From: JANRJY01 sp033763735
Lineage (GTDB): Bacteria > Bacteroidota > Bacteroidia > Cytophagales > UBA9547
Length of the DNA stretch: 64,000 bases
Reading direction: 5' to 3'
NCBI GenBank assembly: GCA_033763735.1
Contig: JANRJY010000026.1
Span: forward strand, 62,001-126,000
The notes under the pieces were generated by a model, which had not been told where the DNA came from, made no database searches, and was given only the letters and a program-made list of their open reading frames with translations. Positions 1 through 8,670 of the stretch are shown piece after piece. A program made the translations under genes and the position numbers. The first letter of the stretch is position 1; every line of letters begins with the position of its first letter.

Positions 1-578
1 GTGGGAGGGCCGCATACCATTACTTTTGCACCCATTTTATTCAATAAAAAGAAATTGGAAAGTGCCACTCTGGAGTGAACGATGTCACCAAAAATACAAA
101 TCTTCACTCCTTCGAGTTTTCCTATTTTTTCTCGAATTGTAAAAGCATCCAAAAGAGCTTGCGTTGGATGCTCGTGTGTGCCATCGCCTGCATTTACTAC
201 TATGGAATTGGTATTGTTTGCTATAAAATGGGCCGCTCCTGCACTTGCATGGCGCATAACTACCATATCCACTTTCATAGCCAGAATATTGTTCACTGTA
301 TCAAGTAAAGTTTCGCCCTTTTTAACAGAACTAGCTGATGCAGAGAAGTTTATGACATCTGCTGAAAGTCGCTTTTGTGCCAATTCAAACGAAAGTCTCG
401 TTCTGGTTGAGTTTTCAAAAAACACATTGGCTATGGTAACCTCTCGGAGAGAAGGTACTTTTTTAATAGGCCTTTGTAAAACATCTTTAAAATTTATTGA
501 AGTATCCAAAATCAATTGAATATCTTCCTTGTTAAGGTCTTTGATTCCAATCAGATGTTTTACAGATAACTGCGACAA
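1..578 (-). CDS. pyrB: Aspartate carbamoyltransferase catalytic subunit, C-terminus beyond window
   Basis: Condenses carbamoyl phosphate with L-aspartate, the first committed step of pyrimidine synthesis, in the cytoplasm. The minus-strand reading shows the family N-terminus (SVKHLIGIKDLNKEDI), the carbamoyl-phosphate loop STRTRLSFE and the HPTQALLD motif; about 192 residues are visible of a usual ~305, the rest lying left of base 1. No ATG lies between the pyrR stop (590-592) and the conserved N-terminus. The likely start is a TTG at 578, giving MSQLSVKHL, only 11 bases after pyrR, so the two are surely co-transcribed. Family assignment is secure; the TTG start is inferred. Confidence 0.93.
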   Translation of the reverse strand, partial: MSQLSVKHLIGIKDLNKEDIQLILDTSINFKDVLQRPIKKVPSLREVTIANVFFENSTRTRLSFELAQKRLSADVINFSASASSVKKGETLLDTVNNILAMKVDMVVMRHASAGAAHFIANNTNSIVVNAGDGTHEHPTQALLDAFTIREKIGKLEGVKICIFGDIVHSRVALSNFFLLNKMGAKVMVCGPP

Positions 579-589
579 TTGAGCTGAAT

Positions 590-1141
590 TTATGGTTTAA
601 AATTATGTGGCAATAACCAAACGGTATCACTTTTAGCTCCTTGTTCGGTTAATTCCACCAATACTCTTTCTGTTTGTAATGTGTTTACATTTTTGCCAAC
701 GTACTTAGGTTCCACTGGCAACTCACGTGAATATTTTCTATTGATAAGTACTAACAATTCTACCAATTTGGGTCTACCGAAAGCCAACATGGCATCCATA
801 GCTGCCCGGATTGTTCTTCCGGTGTAAAGTACATCGTCTACTAAAATCACTTGCTTGTTTTCAATAGAAAATGGCACATGCATGGCATTTGGAATGATGT
901 CGAGTTCGCGTCTTCTGAAATCATCTCTATTAAAAGTAATATCCAGATAGCCTACTGCAACTTCTATATTGAAATCTTTTTTTAATAACTTCTGAATTTT
1001 GTCTGCTAAAAATATGCCTTTGGGCTGTAAACCAAGTATTACGGTGTTTGAAAAAGTATTATGGTTTTCAATAAGTTGATAACACAGCCTTTTTAATGTG
1101 ATGGCAAGTGTTTTATTGTCGTAAATCAACCTTTTGTCCAC
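590..1141 (-). CDS. pyrR: PyrR: uracil phosphoribosyltransferase / pyr operon regulator
   Basis: A 183-residue member of the PyrR type I phosphoribosyltransferases. The PRPP-binding motif VILVDDVLYTGRTIRAA is intact at about residues 96-112 and the length is normal. In Firmicutes PyrR binds pyr mRNA and causes attenuation; in Bacteroidota the RNA-binding role is not assured, but the UPRT activity and the position directly ahead of pyrB fit a pyrimidine salvage and control role. The start is GTG at 1141; no in-frame ATG lies near it. I see no clear anti-terminator hairpin in the short stretch before the gene. Confidence 0.92.
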   Translation of the reverse strand: MDKRLIYDNKTLAITLKRLCYQLIENHNTFSNTVILGLQPKGIFLADKIQKLLKKDFNIEVAVGYLDITFNRDDFRRRELDIIPNAMHVPFSIENKQVILVDDVLYTGRTIRAAMDAMLAFGRPKLVELLVLINRKYSRELPVEPKYVGKNVNTLQTERVLVELTEQGAKSDTVWLLPHNFKP

Positions 1142-1172
1142 GAGGGCAAAGTTATGAAAATATTTATATAAT

Positions 1173-3542
1173 TTAAAACATGATATTTATCTTCGAGAAA
1201 GTTAAGTCGGAATTGAAAAACACCCTACTATCTTGGTTTTCAAATGAAATTTTAATTCCATCCGAAATAATTTCTTTTGCTATATCTGGCATACCTATAA
1301 TTTCAATTCTATATTTCGAATAATGCATTTGATAATTACCTTCAATGGATTGTTCCAAGCTAAAAATATTTCCAAAAGTATACGTAAAAAATCTTTTGAT
1401 AGCGTATTCACCTGATTTATATGCATATCCTTCGCCAGCATCTTCATATAATTCATTTTCAACTGCGTTGATGGTAAAATATACCTTCAAGTGAAGAAAT
1501 TCAATATTCTTAATTAGTCCCGTATGTTGTATTACCGGATACAATGGCAAAACGGTGCCTGCTTTGATGTACATAGGGCATCGGTCCAAGGGTGCATAGG
1601 TGATTATTTCTCTATTGCCTTCATATACAGTGGTATCCAAAAAATCGAACCAAATTCCTTTTGGTAGAAACAAAATTCTACTTTCAGCACCTTCTGTGGC
1701 AATTGGGCAGGCTAATATATGATTACCAAAAAGGAATTCCTCTTTCCTGTAATAAGTATGCAAATTGTGCTGATCGGCAAATAAAATAGGTTTTAAGATA
1801 GGAGTTCCTTTAGAAACATAATTCCAAAAAGCGGTATATAAATATGGCAAGAATTGATACCTCAATTCAATAAAAGATCTGATAATTGACAAATAGGGTT
1901 CTTCAAACAACCAAGGCTCTTTATCGCCACTATCGCTGGACGAATGTGCTCTCATAAATGGATGAAAAACAGCCAATTGCATCCATCTGCACATCAATTC
2001 CGGATTAGCTTCTCCAATAAATCCACCAATATCCGATCCACAAAACGACAAACCTGAAATACTCAATCGCTGACATTGCAAGTTGGCTAACCATATATGT
2101 TCCCACTTCGAAAGGTTATCACCCGTCCATACCGCAGCATACTTTTGTACGCCTGAGTAACCTGAACGTGTGAGCATAAATGGTCTTTTATCTGGAAAAG
2201 CGGTTTTAAATCCTTCATAACTTGCTCTGGTCATGAGCATTCCATATACATTATGTGCTTTGCGGTGGCTGCAAGCATCACCTTCATAATTGTGCCTTAC
2301 ATCAAAAGGAAATGTTCGTAAACCAAACACCGCAGGTTCATTCATATCGTTCCACAAACCTGCAACTCCGTCATTGTAAAGTACTTGACATTTCTCTGAC
2401 CACCATTTTCTAACTATTGGATTCGTAAAATCCGGAAAATTACAAACTCCTGGCCATACGGTTGCTTTTAACAATGGACCATCAGCCCTATGACAAAAAT
2501 AATCATTTGCTACACCCTCTTCATATATTTCATAGTCTTCTTCAACCTTAATTCCAGGATCAATTATATTAATTACGTTGAAACCCATTTGGTTGAGTTC
2601 TGATATCATTTTATGAGGATTAGGAAAATGCAACTTATCCCAAGTAAAACACTTATATGCCTCCATATAGTCAATATCAAGAAAAATACCATCGGAAGGA
2701 AACTGCTTTTCGCGCAAACTTTTTGCAATATCCATAACCCTTTGCTCAGGGAAATAGCTCCACTTACTTTGATGATATCCAAGAGCCCAAATAGGTGGCA
2801 TGTCAGGTAATCCCGTTAGCATCACATACCTTCGGCATACATCTTCAATAGCAGGTCCGTAGATAAAGTAATAATTAAACTCTCCCCCATCGGCCCAAAA
2901 ACTCATTACTTTATGATTGTAATGACCAAAATCGAAAGTGGTTTTAAAGGTATTATCCAAAAATATTCCGTAGCTAAGTCCATTGTGCAATCCAATAAAA
3001 AATGGAATGTTTTTATACAATGGGTCTACATCCTTTTCAAAACCAAACATATCGGATCCCCAATTGCAAAGTACTTTTCCTCTCAAATCAGTATCCGTAG
3101 GTTTGTCACCCAATCCTAAAAAAACTTCCGCAATTTGAATTTTGCGAGAATAATACACCAAATTACCCCCTTGAGCAACAAAATCTTCCCAATGAAAGCC
3201 CTTTTCGTCTTCAGAAATTACATCACCCAAATTGTTTTCTATCCTGACTTTGAATGATTCTTTGTCAATAAAACATTTTAGGTTTTGAGTGGATAACATA
3301 ATTTCATGTTTTAAGTTACTCAACTCATATTCAGAACTTTTAGGCTGATTTTCTGTATCTACTGCATAACTAAAATCACGTTCAAAGATATTATCAGGAC
3401 CGTATCGAAATCTGATAACATAATCGGAAATCACATTGATACGCAAAATGCATTCGTCTGAATAAAAATCTATAAAATCATCGTTGCGTTTGAACTTAGA
3501 CAACGAACCCGGTATCCTTTTGCTGGAATTCGGATCTTGCAT
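1173..3542 (-). CDS. Glycoside hydrolase family 31 alpha-glucosidase
   Basis: A 789-residue GH31 enzyme that should release glucose from the non-reducing ends of alpha-glucans. It has an N-terminal beta-sandwich, then the (beta/alpha)8 barrel with the signature GLWNDMNEPAVF, whose Asp (about residue 399) is the family nucleophile, and a downstream TRSGYSGVQKYAAVWTGDN segment holding the acid/base Asp. A C-terminal beta domain follows. There is no signal peptide, so it is probably cytoplasmic and acts on stored glycogen or imported maltodextrin. It is divergent from a glycogen-synthase-like GT4 gene and a GH57 amylase, which supports the alpha-glucan role. Alpha-xylosidase specificity cannot be excluded. 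Confidence 0.9.
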   Translation of the reverse strand: MQDPNSSKRIPGSLSKFKRNDDFIDFYSDECILRINVISDYVIRFRYGPDNIFERDFSYAVDTENQPKSSEYELSNLKHEIMLSTQNLKCFIDKESFKVRIENNLGDVISEDEKGFHWEDFVAQGGNLVYYSRKIQIAEVFLGLGDKPTDTDLRGKVLCNWGSDMFGFEKDVDPLYKNIPFFIGLHNGLSYGIFLDNTFKTTFDFGHYNHKVMSFWADGGEFNYYFIYGPAIEDVCRRYVMLTGLPDMPPIWALGYHQSKWSYFPEQRVMDIAKSLREKQFPSDGIFLDIDYMEAYKCFTWDKLHFPNPHKMISELNQMGFNVINIIDPGIKVEEDYEIYEEGVANDYFCHRADGPLLKATVWPGVCNFPDFTNPIVRKWWSEKCQVLYNDGVAGLWNDMNEPAVFGLRTFPFDVRHNYEGDACSHRKAHNVYGMLMTRASYEGFKTAFPDKRPFMLTRSGYSGVQKYAAVWTGDNLSKWEHIWLANLQCQRLSISGLSFCGSDIGGFIGEANPELMCRWMQLAVFHPFMRAHSSSDSGDKEPWLFEEPYLSIIRSFIELRYQFLPYLYTAFWNYVSKGTPILKPILFADQHNLHTYYRKEEFLFGNHILACPIATEGAESRILFLPKGIWFDFLDTTVYEGNREIITYAPLDRCPMYIKAGTVLPLYPVIQHTGLIKNIEFLHLKVYFTINAVENELYEDAGEGYAYKSGEYAIKRFFTYTFGNIFSLEQSIEGNYQMHYSKYRIEIIGMPDIAKEIISDGIKISFENQDSRVFFNSDLTFSKINIMF

Positions 3543-3759
3543 TAGACTTAGGTTTATTTAGAATAATGATTCAAACTTAAATATATGAAATCAAAATAAT
3601 TATAGATTTTCCATAAATAAGGCACATCCAAGAACTTGATTTAATGAAAATTTAATAAATAGTTGCACGAAAATTTCAAAATTGCTCTAATTTTATGAAA
3701 TAATAAGTCCAAACTTAGAATAATATAATTTTTCAAAAAAAAAATTGCACTATTCAAAT
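3543..3759. promoter_or_regulatory. Divergent promoter region between alpha-glucan genes
   Basis: This 217-base AT-rich stretch separates the GH31 gene from the GT4/GH57 pair. On the plus strand TAATTTTA at 3688-3695 with TTG at 3663-3665 is a weak match to the Bacteroidota promoter. The decamer TTAGAATAAT occurs near both ends (3558-3567 and 3715-3724), each next to CAAACTTA. This could be a shared operator, but in such AT-rich DNA it may be chance. Confidence 0.35.
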
Positions 3760-5064
3760 ATGCAAAACAAACCAAAAGTACTAATGCTTGGTTGGGAATT
3801 TCCACCACTTATAAATGGAGGTCTGGGAGTAGCCACAAGTGGTTTATCCAAAGAACTAAGCAAACTGGTAGATTTATCACTAATATTACCTAAGTCGGAC
3901 ATCAATTATGTGTTGAAAAATGTCGAAACTATTGGTTTAAATAATTTTGACATTGAAAACTTCAAATTACGTTCGTCAGATCACGATTATACTTTTTTGA
4001 GCAACATTGATTTTGTTCAAGCCAATTTACTTCCTTATCAGGAAAAAGAAATAGACTTGTTTCAGAAAAAATATGCTGCCACCGATCAATTTTCACTTAA
4101 GGACAAACTTCGTGCAGATATTGATGTGTTCAATACCAACGATTTATATGATGGTGCTATTGGTGAAAGGGTTTACAATTTTGCAAAATTGGCTTCTTTA
4201 ATAGCCCTTCAAAAAGACTTTGATATCATTCATGCTCACGATTGGATGACCTTTGTAGCCGCCATGGAAATTAAAGCTCAAAGTGGCAAAAAGCTTGTCC
4301 TTCATATTCACTCTTTAGAAATTGATAGAAATGGCCCTGATAGCAAAGGTTGGATTTATCAACTTGAAAAGTCTGCTATGGACTATGCAGATGCCATAAT
4401 TCCCGTGAGTCACTACACAGGAGAAATGATTCGCAACTTTTACAGTATACCTGCATCAAAAATATATCCGGTTCATAATGGAATAGACCAAGTGCAGTCG
4501 TTCCGTAGCGATAGTTCACTGCCCGAAAAAATTGTATTGTTTTTGGGAAGAATTACCGGACAGAAAGGTCCCGAATATTTCTTTGAAACTGCATCAAAAG
4601 TATTGGAATTTATTCCAAATGTTCGTTTTGTAATGGCAGGTTCTGGAAATATGCTAAAAGGATTGATTGAAATGGGTGCCTTCAAACACTTGGGCAACAA
4701 AATACATTTCACAGGATTTCTCACTCAAGAAAAAGTTCGACATTTATATTCCATTGCAGATGTTTATGTAATGCCTTCAGTATCAGAACCTTTTGGCTTG
4801 TCAGCATTGGAAGCAGCTCAATTTGGTGTTCCAGTGGTAATTTCCAAACAATCGGGTGTTGCGGAAGTGATGCCTAGTACGTTGAAAGCCGATTATTGGG
4901 ATGTTGAAAAAATGGCAAGCAATATCATTTCAATACTAAAATACAAAGGACTACGTGACCAATTGGTTAAAGATGCCTACCACGACTTAAGTAAAATTAG
5001 TTGGACAAAATCAGCAGCTGATGTGTACAACATATATACCCATAACTTGTTGGCTACTAACTAA
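3760..5064 (+). CDS. GT4-family glycosyltransferase, probable glycogen synthase
   Basis: A 434-residue GT-B fold enzyme. The N-terminal domain opens with MLGWEFPPLINGGLGVATSG, the starch/glycogen-synthase-like nucleotide-sugar loop, and has HAHDWMTF at mid-domain. The C-terminal domain carries GRITGQKGPE and the EX7E retaining-transferase motif in SEPFGLSALEAAQFGVP. In Bacteroides a gene of this kind sits beside a GH57 amylase and a debranching enzyme and is the phylum's glycogen synthase; the same GH57 neighbour follows here after 24 bases. A TTG lies in frame at 3745, but the ATG at 3760 places the usual short N-terminus and is preferred. Confidence 0.85.
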   Translation: MQNKPKVLMLGWEFPPLINGGLGVATSGLSKELSKLVDLSLILPKSDINYVLKNVETIGLNNFDIENFKLRSSDHDYTFLSNIDFVQANLLPYQEKEIDLFQKKYAATDQFSLKDKLRADIDVFNTNDLYDGAIGERVYNFAKLASLIALQKDFDIIHAHDWMTFVAAMEIKAQSGKKLVLHIHSLEIDRNGPDSKGWIYQLEKSAMDYADAIIPVSHYTGEMIRNFYSIPASKIYPVHNGIDQVQSFRSDSSLPEKIVLFLGRITGQKGPEYFFETASKVLEFIPNVRFVMAGSGNMLKGLIEMGAFKHLGNKIHFTGFLTQEKVRHLYSIADVYVMPSVSEPFGLSALEAAQFGVPVVISKQSGVAEVMPSTLKADYWDVEKMASNIISILKYKGLRDQLVKDAYHDLSKISWTKSAADVYNIYTHNLLATN

Positions 5065-5088
5065 AAAGCTATAACCAACATACCAGAC

Positions 5089-6288
5089 ATGCCTAATATT
5101 TGTCTATATTTTCAGGTACACCAACCGTACCGGTTAGTAGAATATTCGTTTTTTCAAATAGGAAATAATCATTTTTATGAAAATGCTATACTTAACAAAT
5201 TGGTACTTGATAAAGTAAGCAACAATTGCTACGAGAAAGCAAATGAGTTGATTGGGAAATTAATAGAAAAATATCCTCATAAATTTAAAGTAACTTATAG
5301 TATTTCGGGAACCGCATTGGTACAATTTGAAAATCATCGTCCGGATATTATTGATTCATTTCAAAAGTTGAATAAAACAGGTAATGTTGAGTTTTTGGCA
5401 GAAACTTTTTATCATTCACTTGCCTTTAATTACAACAAAGAAGAATTTGAGTTTCAAGTTCAAAAACATTCAAAAGCAATTGAAAAATTTTTCAAACAAA
5501 AACCTACCGTTTTCAGAAACACGGAGTTGATTTATAATAATGACTTAGCCATTGAAATTGAAAAGTTAGGTTTTAGAGGTATAATTACTGAAGGGCTGCC
5601 TCACATATTAAAAAGAAAAAATCAATATCAATTATTCCTACCTAAGGATACAAAAAAAATAAAAGCGATTCTTAGAGACCATAATTTGTCAGATGATATT
5701 GCTTATCGATTTTCGGATAAAAATTGGAAACAATACCCTTTGACTCCTAAAAAGTTCTTGCAAAGCATGTCGAAAATCAAAGATAATGCTGAAACAATAA
5801 ATATTTTTATTGATTACGAAACCTTTGGAGAACACCACGATGAAGAATCGGGTATATTGAAGTTTTTTGAAAAATTAATTACAGAAATATGTGAAAACGA
5901 ATTATACAGTTTTAAAACACCCTCTGAATTAATTCAAAATATAGAGACCAATCAAATATTAGATTGTCCTGAATATATTTCATGGGCTGATACAGAAAAA
6001 GATTTGTCAGCTTGGATAGGCAACTCTATGCAATATGAGGCACTTGCCAAAATATATTCTTTTAAAGATAAAGTTTGGGCTATAGATGATGAAGAAATGC
6101 TTGAAACTTGGAGAAAACTCCAAACTTCAGATCATTTTTATTATATGTCTACCAAACAATCAACAGATGGTGAAGTGCATAATTATTTCAGTCCGTTTAA
6201 CTCCCCTTATGATGCATATATTTATTACATGAATATATTGTCTGACTTTGAATTGACCTTAAAAAAAATAATTAAAAGTAAAAAATAA
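5089..6288 (+). CDS. Glycoside hydrolase family 57 alpha-amylase-like enzyme
   Basis: A 399-residue cytoplasmic GH57 enzyme acting on alpha-glucans. It begins with the family region 1 motif (LYFQVHQPYR); FRNTELIYNN contains the probable nucleophile Glu146, and FIDYETFGEHH contains the probable acid/base Asp242. The length fits the short bacterial GH57 enzymes that hydrolyse or rearrange glycogen and maltodextrin. It forms an operon with the upstream GT4 glycogen-synthase-like gene. Exact product specificity (amylase, amylopullulanase or transferase) cannot be read from sequence alone. Confidence 0.88.
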   Translation: MPNICLYFQVHQPYRLVEYSFFQIGNNHFYENAILNKLVLDKVSNNCYEKANELIGKLIEKYPHKFKVTYSISGTALVQFENHRPDIIDSFQKLNKTGNVEFLAETFYHSLAFNYNKEEFEFQVQKHSKAIEKFFKQKPTVFRNTELIYNNDLAIEIEKLGFRGIITEGLPHILKRKNQYQLFLPKDTKKIKAILRDHNLSDDIAYRFSDKNWKQYPLTPKKFLQSMSKIKDNAETINIFIDYETFGEHHDEESGILKFFEKLITEICENELYSFKTPSELIQNIETNQILDCPEYISWADTEKDLSAWIGNSMQYEALAKIYSFKDKVWAIDDEEMLETWRKLQTSDHFYYMSTKQSTDGEVHNYFSPFNSPYDAYIYYMNILSDFELTLKKIIKSKK

Positions 6289-6318
6289 CGTAATATTGCA
6301 AAGTTTTTTTAAACTCAC

Positions 6319-6984
6319 ATGACATACAATACCGAAAGAGAATTTATTCAACTCAGAGAATACGGTCGTAATATTCACACAATGGTTCAAAACCTATTGG
6401 CTGTGGAAGACCGAGAAAAAAGAAATTTGCAGGCGCTTCAATTGATTGAGATCATGAAGCAATTTATTCAACCTGGCATAAAAGACAATATTGATTTGGC
6501 TCAGAAAGTTTGGGACGATTTGTACATCATTTCAAATTTTAATTTAGACGTAGATGGACCATATCCAAAACCTGATGCTTCGATTATAAACAAACGACCT
6601 GAATCATTAAAATATTCACAATCGGAACCCAGATTGCGCCATTATGGTAAAAACATTGAAATACTTGTTAAGCAAATAAGCTTACTGGAAGAAGGCACTG
6701 AAAAAGAAAATGCAATAATTTATCTGGCAAGGCTTATGAAGCACTTTTATGCACAATACAATAAAGAGGTATTAGATGATATTGTTATTAAAGATCAACT
6801 TGAATTGCTTTCAGGCAGAAAACTCACTTTGGATATGGAGAAAGTGAAAAATGAAAATCTACTGGATGCAGTACCTCAAGGCAGAAGAGAAAATATCAGA
6901 AATAATGACTCAGTAGGTTTAAATAATAATCCTCGTAGAAATAATAAAAATAACAGAAATAGAAATAGAGGAAGGAAAAAGTAA
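6319..6984 (+). CDS. DUF4290 family protein
   Basis: A 221-residue protein of the DUF4290 family, which is nearly restricted to Bacteroidota and has no assigned function. Residues 1-180 are alpha-helical and begin YNTEREFIQLREYGRNIH; residues about 185-221 form a disordered tail rich in Asn, Arg and Lys (RRNNKNNRNRNRGRKK), typical of proteins that contact RNA or the ribosome. There is no signal peptide or membrane segment. It starts 30 bases after the GH57 gene but need not share its function. A nucleic-acid-binding role is inference from the tail only. Confidence 0.8.
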   Translation: MTYNTEREFIQLREYGRNIHTMVQNLLAVEDREKRNLQALQLIEIMKQFIQPGIKDNIDLAQKVWDDLYIISNFNLDVDGPYPKPDASIINKRPESLKYSQSEPRLRHYGKNIEILVKQISLLEEGTEKENAIIYLARLMKHFYAQYNKEVLDDIVIKDQLELLSGRKLTLDMEKVKNENLLDAVPQGRRENIRNNDSVGLNNNPRRNNKNNRNRNRGRKK

Positions 6985-6994
6985 AACCCAAAAC

Positions 6995-7411
6995 TTACTT
7001 ATTTTCTTCCAACTTTTTGACCAACATAATAGTGAATTGCTTTTCAGCTTTCATTAGTTCTATTAGCTGACGTATACTAATAACTTTGAGAAACTTCCTA
7101 TAATAATCTTTTTCAAGTTCTTGTTCTAATTGCCTTAATTCAAATAGTCTTTCTAAATCAGCCTTTAATTGTTCATCTGTTGCCGAAAGGCCTCCGGTTT
7201 CGGTTTTCAAAAGCTTCATTTGTCGCTTGATATCACTTCGCTTGTCTTGATATTCGTTGTATAAAGGCCAAAAAATGGCTTCTTGATTATTTGTAAGCTC
7301 TATTCTTTCTTTAATAAAGTTAATCCGAGCAGCTTCAATTTTTTCTTTTGAAGATTGTGCAAATGAAACGCTAAAATTATAAATTAATATTATTACGAAA
7401 ATTAACCTCAT
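6995..7411 (-). CDS. Secreted Spy/CpxP-like helical protein in sigma-factor operon
   Basis: A 138-residue protein with a cleavable signal peptide (hydrophobic residues 3-17, cut after VSFAQ) and an otherwise helical, charged mature part containing LTNNQEAIFWPLYNEYQDKRSDIKRQ. This resembles the periplasmic LTxxQ/Spy-CpxP-like proteins that often end Bacteroidota ECF sigma operons. It probably acts in the periplasm as a chaperone-like or sensor component. Its start overlaps the stop of the upstream membrane-protein gene by four bases, so it is the third gene of the sigma operon. Confidence 0.7.
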   Translation of the reverse strand: MRLIFVIILIYNFSVSFAQSSKEKIEAARINFIKERIELTNNQEAIFWPLYNEYQDKRSDIKRQMKLLKTETGGLSATDEQLKADLERLFELRQLEQELEKDYYRKFLKVISIRQLIELMKAEKQFTIMLVKKLEENK

Positions 7412-8034
7412 ATTTCTGAATCTAAGTCGTTAATGTCAATCTCAGAATATAAAACATCTGCTTTCTTTTTTGAATATTTCGTTTCGATTTCGATCGAAAT
7501 ATTTTTCTTTACATTTTCGTAAATAATTTCCTCTGAAACATTAGAACTTTCATTCAAATAATTCGTGATATCTTCTTTAGAAACTTGGCATAATAAATCT
7601 GTACAATCATTTGAATTTTTAATCCATAAAAAAGAAGCAGATGCAATAAAAAGAATTGTACTTGCAGCAATAGCAAACTTGGTTATGTCCTCATTAACAC
7701 TCCAAGTCCATTGTTGAAGTTTGTCATCTTTTTTGCTTATTTTAATTTGAATTAATGTAGGTAATTCTTCAAAATAACCTTCAGGAACGCTAGGAAGTAT
7801 TTTTTCAATAGGTTCAATATTTGATATATTTAATATTTTTGCTTCAATTGTTGAGGGTAGGGTTTCAAAATAATTTTCAGGCGTCTGAAATATTGTTTTT
7901 GTTGTATTTGGAATCAAACGAGAGGTATTCAACAATTTTTCAGAAATAGCATCAAAGCTCTCAAAGTACCCTTGAGGTACATTGAAAATTTCATTTTTTG
8001 AAATCTGATTGATATGTATTTTCTTTTTTTGCAT
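7408..8034 (-). CDS. Putative anti-sigma membrane protein with three 32-residue repeats
   Basis: A 208-residue protein with one membrane segment at about residues 114-136, placing residues 1-110 in the cytoplasm and about 70 residues outside. The cytoplasmic part has three copies of a motif of the form PxxYFExLPxxIxxKI, with the prolines at residues 20, 52 and 84, exactly 32 residues apart. Position directly behind an ECF sigma gene, single membrane segment and topology suggest an anti-sigma regulator, but no classical zinc anti-sigma motif is present. The outer part is acidic with two cysteines soon after the membrane. Function is inferred from context. Confidence 0.62.
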   Translation of the reverse strand: MQKKKIHINQISKNEIFNVPQGYFESFDAISEKLLNTSRLIPNTTKTIFQTPENYFETLPSTIEAKILNISNIEPIEKILPSVPEGYFEELPTLIQIKISKKDDKLQQWTWSVNEDITKFAIAASTILFIASASFLWIKNSNDCTDLLCQVSKEDITNYLNESSNVSEEIIYENVKKNISIEIETKYSKKKADVLYSEIDINDLDSEI

Positions 8035-8073
8035 TGGCGAATTACTTCTTAGATATAATATTTATCAATTAGT

Positions 8074-8619
8074 TTAATCTTCATTAATATATTGTTCAAT
8101 TTTTTTTACTGCATGATGATATGAGGCTTTAAGCGCACCTACAGAAGTCTGCAAAATTTCAGCCATATCTTCATATTTAAGCTCATCAAAATATTTTAAG
8201 TTAAATACAACACGCTGTTTTTCAGGGAGTTTAAGGATAGCCTTTTGCAGCTTAATTTGAATTTCATCACCTGAAATCAAGTGCCCACTTTCAACTTTAG
8301 AAGTAAGTTCTTTTTCAACGTCATATATTGGAATAAAATATTTCCTTCTTTTCTTTTTTAAAAAATTCAATGATTCATTGGTTGCTATCCTATATAGCCA
8401 AGTGTATAATTGCGAATCGCCCCTAAAATTTGGTAAAGCTTGATAGACTTTAATGAAAGTATCCTGAACAATATCGTTAGCATCGTCATGGTCGATTACT
8501 ATCCTGCGAATCAAATAATAAACCTGCTTCTGATACTTTCTTACTATTTGATTGAAAGCAATAGATCTTGTTTCAAGATTTAAAAAATTTTCAAATAATT
8601 CCTTATCTGTAACTATCAC
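8074..8619 (-). CDS. RNA polymerase ECF-type sigma factor
   Basis: A 181-residue sigma-70 family factor of the extracytoplasmic function group. Region 2 spans about residues 22-95 with the core-binding segment DANDIVQDTFIKVYQALPNF and the -10-recognition helix SQLYTWLYRIATNESLNFLKK. Region 4 (about 125-178) has LPEKQRVVFNLKYFDELKYE and a helix-turn-helix EDMAEILQTSVGALKASYHHA. It leads an operon with a membrane protein and a Spy-like protein, the usual arrangement of an envelope-responsive regulator. A strong hairpin (8635-8670) separates it from the transketolase genes upstream. Confidence 0.92.
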   Translation of the reverse strand: MIVTDKELFENFLNLETRSIAFNQIVRKYQKQVYYLIRRIVIDHDDANDIVQDTFIKVYQALPNFRGDSQLYTWLYRIATNESLNFLKKKRRKYFIPIYDVEKELTSKVESGHLISGDEIQIKLQKAILKLPEKQRVVFNLKYFDELKYEDMAEILQTSVGALKASYHHAVKKIEQYINED

Positions 8620-8634
8620 TGATATTCGTTAAAG

Positions 8635-8670
8635 CCAAATGCCATAATGAATATCAATATGGCTATTTGG
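8635..8670 (-). terminator. Hairpin after transketolase operon
   Basis: CCAAAT/ATTTGG and CCATA/TATGG pair around an 11-base loop, with a small internal mismatch. The hairpin overlaps the stop codon of the transketolase C-terminal gene and precedes the sigma gene. The U-tract after it is short, so it may be a weak terminator or mRNA-stabilising stem. Confidence 0.5.

Noticed and set aside
75..519. Plus-strand frames at the left edge
   Set aside because: They are opposite to pyrB, whose conserved motifs are unmistakable on the minus strand.
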